Positions 17,260 to 25,836 of a DNA stretch of 55,915 nucleotides are shown piece after piece. The notes below the pieces were generated by a model. It was not told where the DNA came from, did not search any database, and saw nothing but the letters and a program-made list of their open reading frames with translations. The stretch lies in contig JAHEDK010000018.1 in NCBI GenBank assembly GCA_024641245.1, positions 1 to 55,915 of the forward strand. The letters are read 5' to 3'. Position numbers and translations under genes: made by a program. Origin of the DNA: Actinomycetes bacterium (GTDB taxonomy: Bacteria > Actinomycetota > Acidimicrobiia > Spongiisociales > JAHEDJ01). Each line of letters starts with the position of its first letter. Positions within the stretch are counted from its first letter, which is position 1.

Positions 17260-17857
17260 GAGTCGACGGTACGCCCGGCCCGTGCCTTGCGCCAGGGACG
17301 GAGGTCCTATCCGTCACGGCGACCGGTGGTGCTTGTACGACGCGGGTGCCGGCGACTAGATCGTGAAACGGCCGGTTCTGCGAGTCGAAAGCCATGGTGA
17401 GCGTTGATGCCAGGACCAGGGCCTGGGCGGCGATCGACAGAATCAGGTATCCGGCCGCGTCGCTCCCCGCGAGAAGCTGAAACACAGCAGTGTGCGCCAA
17501 TTGCCACGGAAGGAACTTGCCCGTCGACCGGGCCAACGACCGGCGGACGCTGAGCCTTTGCCCCATTCTGTTGACAACCACAAGCCCGAGCCGCCGTTTG
17601 CCGGGGGTGGCACGGCGGGGCGAAGCTTCCATCAGGGCGAACGTGACCGTCACCGGTAGCACCAAAGTGGAGAGGGCGAACAAGTCCCAGGCGGCGGGTG
17701 TGTTGAAGTCGAGGTTCAAGAGCCGGAGTGCGCCGCCGGTCACTCCGGCAAAGACCGCCCAGCCGACGATGATCGGGAGGTCGAGCGCAGCTGCCTGCAA
17801 TCTCTCGATCCAGTTGCGATAGCGGCCGAACAGCGACTTCCCGGAGACGGAAGACAC
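17216..17857 (-). CDS. RDD-family membrane protein
   Basis: 213 aa with about four helices. RDD-family marks are the early Asp in a membrane segment (AAALDLPIIVGWAVFAG), the ATPGKRRLGLVVVNRMGQRL loop typical of the family, and the late HDLVAGTRVV motif. RDD proteins are membrane proteins of unclear transport or stress function. It precedes hyhB with a 44-bp overlap and may be the first gene of the hydrogenase transcript, although RDD proteins are not usual hydrogenase partners. The C-terminal ~35 residues are low-complexity and may be dispensable. Confidence 0.78.
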   Translation of the reverse strand: MSSVSGKSLFGRYRNWIERLQAAALDLPIIVGWAVFAGVTGGALRLLNLDFNTPAAWDLFALSTLVLPVTVTFALMEASPRRATPGKRRLGLVVVNRMGQRLSVRRSLARSTGKFLPWQLAHTAVFQLLAGSDAAGYLILSIAAQALVLASTLTMAFDSQNRPFHDLVAGTRVVQAPPVAVTDRTSVPGARHGPGVPSTHGDDAVPRRRGGAR

Positions 17858-17858
17858 C

Positions 17859-18536
17859 TCACGCTCCTGGTGCCGGCTGAGAGGCGGGGGTGCCGGCTAC
17901 ATCCTCAGTCCCTCGAGCCCGGCCGGATCGGATGGCTTCCAAGCCGTACCACAGGTAACCGATCCCGAACATCACCCTCTGCACTAGACCGGCAACGCCG
18001 GTGATGTTGAACATCACCATCGGGATCACCATTGCCGCCGCTATCGCAACCCAGTCGAAGGCACGGGCCCCAACGGCGTTCCTCGAGCGCCTGAACGTGA
18101 CGATGAGCACTCCCGCGGTGAAGGCAAACCCCATCCCAGAGGCAGCAACCGAGTGCAGGAAGTCCTCGAAGGCGTCATAACGGACATCCAGCCAGGGCAT
18201 GTGGGAGAAGGCGGCTGCACCCACCATCGAAACGCCGTAGGTGCGGTGGGCGATCCGTCCCCAGACGCCCCAACGTGTTCCGGCGATACCGGCCGATGCG
18301 AGGACTGCAAAACCGAGCAGCAGGAATCCGAGCCTGGCCAGCCAGGCACCTTCCACACCCTGGGCGGCCGATTCGCTGACCGAGTGCTCGACCACCGAAT
18401 ACGAGTCGGGCATGAGTGTTGGAGCGATCGCCACCGCCACGACTGAGGCGAGCAACATGGCCACAACTGTCGCAACGATCATCCGGCTGTGCGCGGAGGC
18501 ATTCTCAGTTGCGCTGGTGAGGGTGTTTGCGGTCAT
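17859..18536 (-). CDS. DUF998-family membrane protein
   Basis: 225 aa with about six helices. The sequence SYSVVEHSVSESAAQGVEGA then WLARLGFLLLGFAVLAS matches the DUF998 pattern (S-x-S...Q-G...W-L-x-R-x-G-F). Further helices carry SHMPWLDVRYDAFEDFLHSV, with His and Asp near the membrane face. Function unknown; members occur with many transport and signalling genes. It ends one base before the RDD gene start, so the two could share a transcript. It lies downstream of the TetR gene on the same strand, with 49 bases between them. Confidence 0.72.
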   Translation of the reverse strand: MTANTLTSATENASAHSRMIVATVVAMLLASVVAVAIAPTLMPDSYSVVEHSVSESAAQGVEGAWLARLGFLLLGFAVLASAGIAGTRWGVWGRIAHRTYGVSMVGAAAFSHMPWLDVRYDAFEDFLHSVAASGMGFAFTAGVLIVTFRRSRNAVGARAFDWVAIAAAMVIPMVMFNITGVAGLVQRVMFGIGYLWYGLEAIRSGRARGTEDVAGTPASQPAPGA

Positions 18537-18585
18537 TGTCGGCCTCCATGCTGGCTGCAGGGACTTACAACGGGTTGAGGTTTGG

Positions 18586-19179
18586 TCAGGGGGAGTACCG
18601 TTGGATCAGGGCTTCTGAGGTGGTGGCAAGGGTCGAGTGGGTGAAGTCGGCGGGGATGAAGGGGTTGATGATCGCCAGGGCGGTGATCCCGTGCACGATG
18701 GACCAGAAGGCCAGTGCCGTTTCCCAGGGGTCGGCCGGTCGCATCAGTCCGACCTCGGTGGCCCGGGCCAGGTTGTCGATCAGTTCCTTGAGGCCATGCG
18801 CATCACGGGGATCGAGCGTCTCGGCCCCGCTGTAGGGGGGGTAGGGGGTCATGAACAGGATCCGGTAGTGCTCGGGATGTGCAACACCCCAATCCAGATA
18901 GGCGTGCCCTCTCGCCCGTAGCTCAATCAGGGGATCTTCAGTGTCGGGCAGGGACGTTTGGAGGTCGGCGGCGAACCGTTGGTACTGTCTCTGACCAGCC
19001 TCGAAAATGAGATTCTCTTTGGTCGGGAAGTAGTAGTAGAGGGCGGGCGGCGTGCAGTCAACGGCTTGCACTACTGCGTCGATCGACACCGCATGAACGT
19101 CACCGGTTGCGAACAACAACCCATCGGTGGCATCGAGAATCATCTCTTTGAGTTGTCCGCGCGGTCTGCGTGGCATCAA
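18586..19179 (-). CDS. TetR-family regulator
   Basis: 197 aa. The N-terminal HTH spans residues ~10-55 (QLKEMILDATDGLLFATGDV; VSIDAVVQAVDCTPPALYYY FPTKENLI), with the family's LYYYFPTKE recognition end. The ligand domain includes an ALAFWSIVHGITALAIINPF helix like the C-terminal domains of lipid- or drug-responsive TetR proteins. It is divergent from the MMPL exporter. Two TTAGT-N3-ACTAA-type sites lie in the 250-bp divergent region, and two more precede the beta-propeller lipoprotein, so it likely represses all three units including itself. Start at 19179 or the next ATG at 19176. Confidence 0.9.
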   Translation of the reverse strand: MMPRRPRGQLKEMILDATDGLLFATGDVHAVSIDAVVQAVDCTPPALYYYFPTKENLIFEAGQRQYQRFAADLQTSLPDTEDPLIELRARGHAYLDWGVAHPEHYRILFMTPYPPYSGAETLDPRDAHGLKELIDNLARATEVGLMRPADPWETALAFWSIVHGITALAIINPFIPADFTHSTLATTSEALIQRYSP

Positions 19180-19194
19180 GCCCTCTGTGAAAAG

Positions 19195-19207
19195 TTAGTC
19201 GCACTAA
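19195..19207. promoter_or_regulatory. TetR operator candidate 1
   Basis: TTAGTCGCACTAA is a perfect inverted repeat (TTAGT/ACTAA) with a 3-bp spacer, 15 bases upstream of the TetR start, where binding would block its transcription. The same consensus recurs at 19289, 23263 and 23279. Confidence 0.65.
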
Positions 19208-19288
19208 AGAATGCGAATTCATCCTATCGGGCATTTGACGCCCAAAGAAATCCCGCCACAGGGCCACCGGCCTCAACGGAATGCATAT

Positions 19289-19301
19289 ATAGTCCAACTA
19301 A
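19289..19301. promoter_or_regulatory. TetR operator candidate 2
   Basis: ATAGTCCAACTAA keeps the TAGT-N3-ACTA core. It is centred about 135 bases upstream of the MMPL start and 94 bases from operator 1. Both sites are followed by the related sequence AAGAAT. Confidence 0.6.
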
Positions 19302-19429
19302 AGAATATGCCCGACTGTGAGCCCAAATTGGGATCCGGTCCGAGGAAGAGAGGAGCCGGCGCAGATGTCCACCTGTGAGTCTCTTGGTCGGACAGCAGAT
19401 AGCAACCTTCTCCAGGCGGGAGCCGCGTC

Positions 19430-22135
19430 GTGACGACTGCGACACGCACCGCCGAATGGCTGCTGAAACGATCAAAAGCCATCGTCGTCACGTCGATCCT
19501 GCTCACCGCGGTTTTGGCAGTGCCGATGTTGACCATGGCGCCCGACACGACCGCCTCGCAGATGCCGAGCGGCGAGGTGGTCGACGCGCAAGATCTCGTG
19601 TCGGAGCGATTCGCCTCGGATCTCTACGTAGCCTCCTTCATCGTCGAAGGCCGCGACGGCAACGCTTTGTCTCAGACCTCCTTGCTCGAACTCCAGCAGA
19701 ACGAAACGGTGCTGCGCGCAGACTCTGATCTCAGCACGAAGTTCTTCAGCTACTTCAGCCCCGACTTCGACACTGAGGTCATCGGGATTTACTCCATCGC
19801 GGATGAGGTCGATGCCCGGCTCCAAAGCATCGGAGTCGATGGCTTGGCCGCGGCGGATGACCGGCAAGTGGCGGACACTGTGACGGCGATCCTCGGTGGA
19901 GATGTCGCGCCGTCATCCTGGGGTCTGCTGAGCGCAGCGACCTTCGATCCCGCGACCGGTGAATGGGTGTCTCCGGCTTTGATCGTCAATCTGGTGGCGC
20001 ACAACGAGGCGCTGGGCGGCGGGGGACAGGCGGTCACGCTCGGGAGCGACGACACCACCAAGGAGGAGTTCGCGCGCGATGCTCAGAGCGCCCTGCGCGG
20101 CGAGGAGCGTTCGATTCAAGTGTGGGGGATAGCGATTGATGTCAACCTGACGGTCGGCGAGCAGGCCGCCGCGGCCGGCCCCTTCATCGGGTTCACGATC
20201 CTGGCGGTTCTGGTGGTGGCCGGGGTCATCCTCAAGTCCTACTGGGCGGTGGCGGTGCTTGGAGCCGGTCTGGGAGCACTGATGATCTGGCTCAAGGGGA
20301 TCTCGAACCTGATCGGGCTGGAAAACGATCAAGTGCTCAGCTTCATCGTGCCGATCGCCATGATCTCGTTTGGAGTTGACTTCGCCTTCCATGCTTTCGG
20401 TCGATATCGGGAGGAGTCGGCCGCCGGTTATGAGCCGCGGGCAGCTTTTGTGGTCGGCATGGGCGGAGTCCTGGCGGCGCTGGTACTGGCCCTGGCCAGC
20501 GACTCCGTCGCGTTCCTCTCGAATGTGACATCGGGGCTCGAGTCGATCATTCAGTTCGGCATCGCGGCAGCCATCGCCCTCATCGCCGCATTCTTCGTGC
20601 TCGGCATCGTGACTCCGCTTGTGCTCATGCACATCGATGAGCGGATCGGGTCCGGTCAGACCAGAGGACTTCGGCGAGTGGGCCGTGAGGTCGGCTCGGG
20701 CTTCGCAGCAACGGGCGCCATGGCGGTCGTTCTCTTTCTCGTCTACTTGATGCCGGTTGTAGGAGTGGCCCTGTGGGCGATCTACCTGCTGGCAGCCGTC
20801 GTTGGCCCGTACATGTTCGCTCGCCGCCGCCTGGCGGAGGGCACGGCCCCCGTTGCGCCGGCTCAGCTGCGGGGCACTCTGATCGGCCGGGCCGTGGCCG
20901 CAGTTGCCAGACGACGGATGGTGATCCTGCCGGTCGTGCTCGTGTCCTGGCTGATCGCGGTCTTCCTCGCCGTCCAGATCGAGCCGAGGTTCGATGTGAA
21001 GGACTTCTTCGCGGCCGACTCCGACTTCGTGGTCGGGCTCGAGAAGCTCGACGAGCATCTCGGCCAGCAGGGAGGCGAGAGCGCCGACGTCTATGTAGAA
21101 GCAGATCTCACCAGGCTCGGAACCTTGCGTGCGCTGCGTGATTTCGCAGCCGCGGTGCGTGCCCTCGACGTCGACCAACTCGCCATAGACGACGCCGGTA
21201 CCACCCAGCTTCGGGATGGAGTGCTGGGCCTCATCAGCGACGTGATGGACGCTCCGTACGCGATGAATGCGATCGGTGCCGCGACGGGGACGACTCCGAC
21301 TGATACCGACGGGGATGGGTTCCCCGACTCGCCCGATCAGGTAGCAGCACTGTATGCCTTCACCGCCCAGGCGGGGGTTCCTCTCGACGCAGAGCGCTTG
21401 ATCCAAACGCCCGATTCAGTGGGTCTCAGCCTGTGGCAGGAGGAGGGAAACCCGACCCAGGCCACGTACCTGTCGGTCGGGGTGGTGGGCAGCGGCTCCC
21501 AGGAGAACGTCGCCGCCGCACGTGAAGCGCTCGAGCCGCTGGTCGATGACCTTGAGGTCGCGTTGCGAGCAGCCGATTCTGAGGCTCGGGCAGTGCTCAC
21601 CGGCTCGGCGATTACCCGTCACGAGCAGCTCAGGGCGATCACGCGGGCGCTGTTCGTGGCTTTGCCCATTTCGGTGCTCCTGTGTCTCCTGCTTGGCGCG
21701 CTGTTCATGCGGTCGCTGCGGCTTGGGGCGGTGAGCATCGTTCCCATTCTGGTGGTGGTGGGCTGGCTCTACGCGTTCATGCACCTGGCCGGATATGGCA
21801 TCAATGTCGTCACCGCCACCATCGGAGCGGTGTCGATCGGCATCGGCATCGACTTCGCGATCCATTTCATCATGCGCTACCGCGAGGAACTGGAGCGGGT
21901 CCCCGACCGGCTCGAGGCCGTCGAGGCGGCTGGGGCGGGGACGGGGGCGGCACTGACCGCGTCGGCTCTGTCGTCGATCGTCGGGTTCGCCATCATGGCG
22001 CTGGCTCCAATGCCCATGTTCGCCACCTACGGGTTCCTCACCGCCGTCATGATCGCGATGGCCCTGCTGGCGACGCTGGCGGTGCTGCCCGGGCTTCTGA
22101 TGTTGGTCGGGAGCGCTCCTTCCGAGGCCCCATGA
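19430..22135 (+). CDS. MMPL/RND-superfamily exporter
   Basis: 901 aa, GTG start. Two homologous halves, each with one N-terminal helix, a large extracytoplasmic loop and a bundle of about five more helices, giving roughly 12 helices. The conserved helix-4/10 motifs are SFGVDFAFHAFGRYREE and GIGIDFAIHFIMRYREE, whose Asp residues should relay protons. The second loop carries a calcium-loop-like DTDGDGFPDSPDQ. MMPL proteins export lipids, hopanoid-like compounds or hydrophobic drugs. It is divergent from the TetR gene and probably repressed by it. No adaptor gene is adjacent. Confidence 0.88.
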   Translation: MTTATRTAEWLLKRSKAIVVTSILLTAVLAVPMLTMAPDTTASQMPSGEVVDAQDLVSERFASDLYVASFIVEGRDGNALSQTSLLELQQNETVLRADSDLSTKFFSYFSPDFDTEVIGIYSIADEVDARLQSIGVDGLAAADDRQVADTVTAILGGDVAPSSWGLLSAATFDPATGEWVSPALIVNLVAHNEALGGGGQAVTLGSDDTTKEEFARDAQSALRGEERSIQVWGIAIDVNLTVGEQAAAAGPFIGFTILAVLVVAGVILKSYWAVAVLGAGLGALMIWLKGISNLIGLENDQVLSFIVPIAMISFGVDFAFHAFGRYREESAAGYEPRAAFVVGMGGVLAALVLALASDSVAFLSNVTSGLESIIQFGIAAAIALIAAFFVLGIVTPLVLMHIDERIGSGQTRGLRRVGREVGSGFAATGAMAVVLFLVYLMPVVGVALWAIYLLAAVVGPYMFARRRLAEGTAPVAPAQLRGTLIGRAVAAVARRRMVILPVVLVSWLIAVFLAVQIEPRFDVKDFFAADSDFVVGLEKLDEHLGQQGGESADVYVEADLTRLGTLRALRDFAAAVRALDVDQLAIDDAGTTQLRDGVLGLISDVMDAPYAMNAIGAATGTTPTDTDGDGFPDSPDQVAALYAFTAQAGVPLDAERLIQTPDSVGLSLWQEEGNPTQATYLSVGVVGSGSQENVAAAREALEPLVDDLEVALRAADSEARAVLTGSAITRHEQLRAITRALFVALPISVLLCLLLGALFMRSLRLGAVSIVPILVVVGWLYAFMHLAGYGINVVTATIGAVSIGIGIDFAIHFIMRYREELERVPDRLEAVEAAGAGTGAALTASALSSIVGFAIMALAPMPMFATYGFLTAVMIAMALLATLAVLPGLLMLVGSAPSEAP

Positions 22136-22180
22136 GCGCCGTTCTCCTCTGGAAGGCCATCGCGTTCGTCGAGCACGGGA

Positions 22181-23242
22181 TCACCTCGTGTAGGTGAGTC
22201 GAGCCACGGCGATTGAATGCGGTTTGGTGAGCAGGGCGCAGATCGTGCCATCGGGGGCGAGCACAAGGGAGTGCTCGACGTAGACGAACTGATCTGAGAG
22301 TGGGAACACCGATCCGCCGAGGCGCCGGCCATCGCTGTTGAAGAGGTGGAGCGTCTCGGCTACTTCAAGGGTGCCCCCGGGGCCCTGGGTCACTTCGTCC
22401 ATCTGCAGGACGAAGCTCCCGTCCGGATTGACCCCGATCAGCGTCACTCCACCGAGCCCGGCCGTCGAGTCGAGTTGGACCCTGTGAGGTCCGGCCTGGT
22501 AGGCGAACGGATCTGGGCCAGGGGAGAAAGCGCCGCCGGGGTAGGGGTACCCCAGCGAGTCTTCAAATGTGACTACCGGGCCGTCGATCGTCAGGAGTGC
22601 GGTGCGATTGCCGTACTCGAGTTCGACCCAGATGTGTCCCTGCGGGCTCCAGGTGACGCCGGTGAGCCCATCTTCCAGCCACAATCCCTTTGGAAGGTCG
22701 TAGGCCGCTTCAAAGCTCCCTTCGATGTCGAGTTGCACCACGCGATATCGTTGAGTGGCGGGATACACGTCGAGGAGCAGCAATCCGTACGGACCGGCCG
22801 CGAGGTCGGCAGGAACGGCGACCTCGTATTCGGTGAGGTCGATCCCGTCGATGTGATCGCCGGCAACGGAGTACCGGTGGAGGCGGTTATTGACAACGTC
22901 GGCGATCCAAATGTCGCCTTCGGGGGTGACGGCAAGGGCACTGGGACCGTACGCTTGTGTCTCTTCTCGTCCGACATTGGCATAGCCGACTCCACCGTCA
23001 CCGACAGGGACCTCGAAGAGGATCTCCAACTCACAGGTACCGGCGCAGATTGAGGGTGGATTCCAGGGATCATCCGGTGGGCGGAAAGCCGTCGTCGGCG
23101 GCACGGCGACCGATGTCTCGAAGGTCGACACCCGTGGTGCCGACGTCAGATCATCAGCGGTGCCATCAGCACAACCGGTGGCCACGAGTGAGAGAGCCGC
23201 TATCAACCAGGCGACGCTCCGAGCCGATCTCATATCGGGCAT
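22181..23242 (-). CDS. NHL-type beta-propeller lipoprotein
   Basis: 353 aa from the ATG at 23242, which has GGAGG five bases upstream. A hydrophobic N-terminus ends in a lipobox (LSLVATGC). The body contains NHL/SMP-30-like blades, best seen in YGPSALAVTPEGDIWIADVV then NNRLHRYSV and in GVTWSPQGHIWVE. Such extracellular propellers bind ligands or partner proteins; no catalytic residues are evident. It is convergent with the MMPL gene (45 bases between ends) and carries two copies of the same operator in its promoter, so it is likely coregulated with the exporter. Confidence 0.75.
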   Translation of the reverse strand: MPDMRSARSVAWLIAALSLVATGCADGTADDLTSAPRVSTFETSVAVPPTTAFRPPDDPWNPPSICAGTCELEILFEVPVGDGGVGYANVGREETQAYGPSALAVTPEGDIWIADVVNNRLHRYSVAGDHIDGIDLTEYEVAVPADLAAGPYGLLLLDVYPATQRYRVVQLDIEGSFEAAYDLPKGLWLEDGLTGVTWSPQGHIWVELEYGNRTALLTIDGPVVTFEDSLGYPYPGGAFSPGPDPFAYQAGPHRVQLDSTAGLGGVTLIGVNPDGSFVLQMDEVTQGPGGTLEVAETLHLFNSDGRRLGGSVFPLSDQFVYVEHSLVLAPDGTICALLTKPHSIAVARLTYTR

Positions 23243-23262
23243 GTACCCTCCGTCAATTCTAT

Positions 23263-23291
23263 TTAGTTTCACTACAATATAGTCGAACTAA
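23263..23291. promoter_or_regulatory. TetR operator candidates 3 and 4
   Basis: TTAGTTTCACTAC (23263-23275) and ATAGTCGAACTAA (23279-23291) lie 16 bp apart, about 20-50 bases upstream of the propeller lipoprotein start. Both keep the TAGT-N3-ACTA core found between the TetR and MMPL genes. Confidence 0.6.
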
Positions 23292-23344
23292 ACAACCATG
23301 AGAACGTGGAGCGCAGAAAACCGGCTTGCCGCGGCCGTCTGGTG

Positions 23345-25210
23345 CTACCAGGCGCCGCCGCCACCGCCGCCACCGCCGCCACCGCCGCCACCACTGAACC
23401 CGCCGCCTGATGAACTCGGTGGGGCAAACGCGCCGCTCAGAGCCGACTGCAGCCCGGCCAGGGCGTTGGTTGAATGGCCGCCCGAGAAGCCTTGCGTGCC
23501 GTACCAGTAGATATGACTGGTCTGGGCCAGTTCCTCCGGTGCGTGGATCCGTGCAGCCTCCAGCACATCGTCGGCCACTCCCAGGGTGATCGCATACACG
23601 AGGTACTCGTCCCAGAGGCCGAGCGCGATCGGCGGTGCTTCGTGCAAGCGGCTGAAGTCCTGCAGATACCGCTTGAACGCTTGCCAGCGTACCGCCAGAA
23701 GTGCACCCTCTGTGGTGCGTTTCACCCAGCCCGTCTGTTTGACCCCGAAAATCAGCAAGACGGCGGCGTTGATGAAAAAGCCAATGACCAGGCCGGGCAC
23801 CAGCACCGGCGTCCACCTCGCGCCGGCCACGGCGAGGGTGATCATATATACGACCGCGAACACGGCGATGAGGATGCCAATGGTCAAGGCGAGCGGTTTG
23901 CCGCCGCTGCGGTCAAGCAGGCCGAGTCGGACCTGCTCCTGTCGTACTTCGCTCTCGAAGGCCTTGTAGCTGGTGGCGTTCACCGCGGCATCCTCGCGAA
24001 TCTCGTGGCGGAACTCGGTGAGCGGAAGGGGGCCGTCCGACAAGACTCTCTCGAGGATCTCCATCACCGGCTTTTCTGTGGCACCGTCGGCGAGTTCGGT
24101 CTTGGCGAGTCCGATCTCTAGATCGGAGATGTCCTCATGGCCCAGCCCCAGCCACGTCTTCTTCTCCACGTTGACCGGCTGGGCGCGCAGGGCGCCGCGG
24201 CGGATCAAGTCGAACATCGTGGCGACGAAGTCCTCCGTGCCTGCCGGGCCCTGCCGCAGCAGTCCTCCGATCACGGCGGGCGGATGGTCGGAGGGTGGCT
24301 CCTGTTCATACTCCCGGTCGTAGGAAATCGCCGGTTCGCGTCCATGCCGGCGATAGATGACAAATACCGCAACGGTGGCCGGTAGGAACGCCATCAATCC
24401 AATGATTACGGCCAGAACGACGAGCAGGGACCGGGCAGTGGCCGCCTGGCTGTCCTGGGATTGCTCATATTTGAGTATCTCATCGAGGCCGTTGCCGGCA
24501 ATGACGGTTGCACCATCGGTCGATCGCAGGTCGGAACGAGGGAACACGACCCGGAGCTCCACCCACTGGCCGGCGGGGATGCCTTCAGCCGTCAGGCTCG
24601 GTGAGGTTCCGCTCGACCCGAGCGAGGTCGCACCGTTGACCGAACGAGGGTGTCCCCACAACAGCACGTCGCCCGACGACTGGTCTCCCGGCAAGTACAT
24701 AGCTGCGAAGAGCCTGTCGAGCGGCTGCTCCCACTGATCGCCCCATACCTTCAAGTTGACGTCGACCACATCGTCGTATGCAACGGCCAATCCAAGGATC
24801 CGATAGCTGATCGTGAAGGTGCGTGCCTCGATGAATGCCTCGTAGTGCCACACCACCCGCACCGATCCCGCCCGCCGCTCGACCCCGAAGGTTCCCGGAT
24901 CGCCGTACGAGCCGAGTTCCGTCGATGCGCCGGGTTGATAGGCGACACCCGCCTCGGCGACCCGGACGTCGACCACCTCTTCCCCGGCTCGGAGTGGGAT
25001 GTCGCGCCAGGCACCCGAGAACGAGTCATCGAACACGAACGTGATGTGTTCGGCGACCGAAACCGAACCGTCCGGTTCAACGACGATTTCAACGTCGGCG
25101 TTGGTGAGGTCGAACGATTTGGCGCCCGCAGGCGCGGCAGCGAGAAACGAGAGCAGCGTCGCCAGGAAGGCGACGAAGCCGATCGATCGATCGCGCCCGA
25201 TTCGCTTCAG
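23345..25210 (-). CDS. DUF2207 membrane protein with poly-glycine tail
   Basis: About 621 aa if translation begins at CTG 25210. That start lies seven bases after GGAGG, overlaps the lemA stop as CTGA, and gives a good signal peptide (MKRIGRDRSIGFVAFLATLL then SFLAAAPAGA). The first standard start, GTG 25036, would delete the signal and the first beta strands. The DUF2207 extracellular domain fills residues ~30-255. Helices follow near 258-280, and a cytoplasmic part is followed by another helix pair near 460-500. The end is a Gly-rich tail (GGGFSG then a run of G, ending AW). Paired with lemA, as is common. Function unknown. Confidence 0.82.
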   Translation of the reverse strand: MKRIGRDRSIGFVAFLATLLSFLAAAPAGAKSFDLTNADVEIVVEPDGSVSVAEHITFVFDDSFSGAWRDIPLRAGEEVVDVRVAEAGVAYQPGASTELGSYGDPGTFGVERRAGSVRVVWHYEAFIEARTFTISYRILGLAVAYDDVVDVNLKVWGDQWEQPLDRLFAAMYLPGDQSSGDVLLWGHPRSVNGATSLGSSGTSPSLTAEGIPAGQWVELRVVFPRSDLRSTDGATVIAGNGLDEILKYEQSQDSQAATARSLLVVLAVIIGLMAFLPATVAVFVIYRRHGREPAISYDREYEQEPPSDHPPAVIGGLLRQGPAGTEDFVATMFDLIRRGALRAQPVNVEKKTWLGLGHEDISDLEIGLAKTELADGATEKPVMEILERVLSDGPLPLTEFRHEIREDAAVNATSYKAFESEVRQEQVRLGLLDRSGGKPLALTIGILIAVFAVVYMITLAVAGARWTPVLVPGLVIGFFINAAVLLIFGVKQTGWVKRTTEGALLAVRWQAFKRYLQDFSRLHEAPPIALGLWDEYLVYAITLGVADDVLEAARIHAPEELAQTSHIYWYGTQGFSGGHSTNALAGLQSALSGAFAPPSSSGGGFSGGGGGGGGGGGGGAW

Positions 25211-25752
25211 AAACGCACCTCCGGTGCCTGATCCGCCTCACCCGGGGCGTCGAAAAACGGCTTCACTGCAAAGCCCGTCACTGCCGCCACCAGGTTCGAC
25301 GGCACCGTCTGGACACGGTTGTTGAACGTGAGGACGGCGTCGTTGTAGATCTGGCGGGATACCGCCACTTTGTTCTCCGTCTCAGCCAGCTGCCCCTGGA
25401 GTTCCGAGAAGTTCTGGCTCGCCTTCAGGTCCGGATAGGACTCGGCCAGGGCGAAGAGTTGCCGAAGCGCACCGGTGAGGAAGTTCTCAGCCTTTGCCTG
25501 CTCCTCGACCGTCCCGGCCGCCAGCGCCTGGTTCCTCGCTTCCACCACCTGCTCGAACGTGGATTGCTCGTGGGCGGCATAACCCTTGACGGTTTCCACG
25601 AGATTCGGGATCAGGTCGTACCGCCGCTTCAGCTGGACGTCGACCTGCGCCCATGCATTGTCGGTCCGGTTGCGGAGCCGGACCAGCCCGTTGTAGATAA
25701 CGACGACTGCCGCTATCAGGAGGATGACCACGCCACCAATCGCATACCCCAC
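25207..25752 (-). CDS. lemA: LemA-family protein
   Basis: 181 aa. One N-terminal membrane helix (GGVVILLIAAVVVIYNGLV) is followed by the strongly conserved LRNRTDNAWAQVDVQLKRRY DLIPNLVETVKGYAAHE and a long helical domain (AESYPDLKASQNFSELQGQL AETENKVAVSRQIYNDAVLT). LemA proteins are anchored helical bundles of unknown function, often encoded with DUF2207 or TPM-domain proteins, as here. The stop overlaps the probable CTG start of the DUF2207 gene. The N-terminus is probably outside, with only the anchor in the membrane. Confidence 0.93.
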   Translation of the reverse strand: MGYAIGGVVILLIAAVVVIYNGLVRLRNRTDNAWAQVDVQLKRRYDLIPNLVETVKGYAAHEQSTFEQVVEARNQALAAGTVEEQAKAENFLTGALRQLFALAESYPDLKASQNFSELQGQLAETENKVAVSRQIYNDAVLTFNNRVQTVPSNLVAAVTGFAVKPFFDAPGEADQAPEVRF

Positions 25753-25836
25753 GTGCTTCCCTTCTCGTCGGCTGTCGAGGATTCTAGGGATTCAACACGG
25801 AGGAGGCCCGGGCCGGGGTAGTCGGGCCGGACCGAC

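Noticed and set aside
23345-23400. Pro-rich plus-strand peptide opposite the DUF2207 tail
   Set aside because: It is simply the complement of the poly-Gly codons at the DUF2207 C-terminus.
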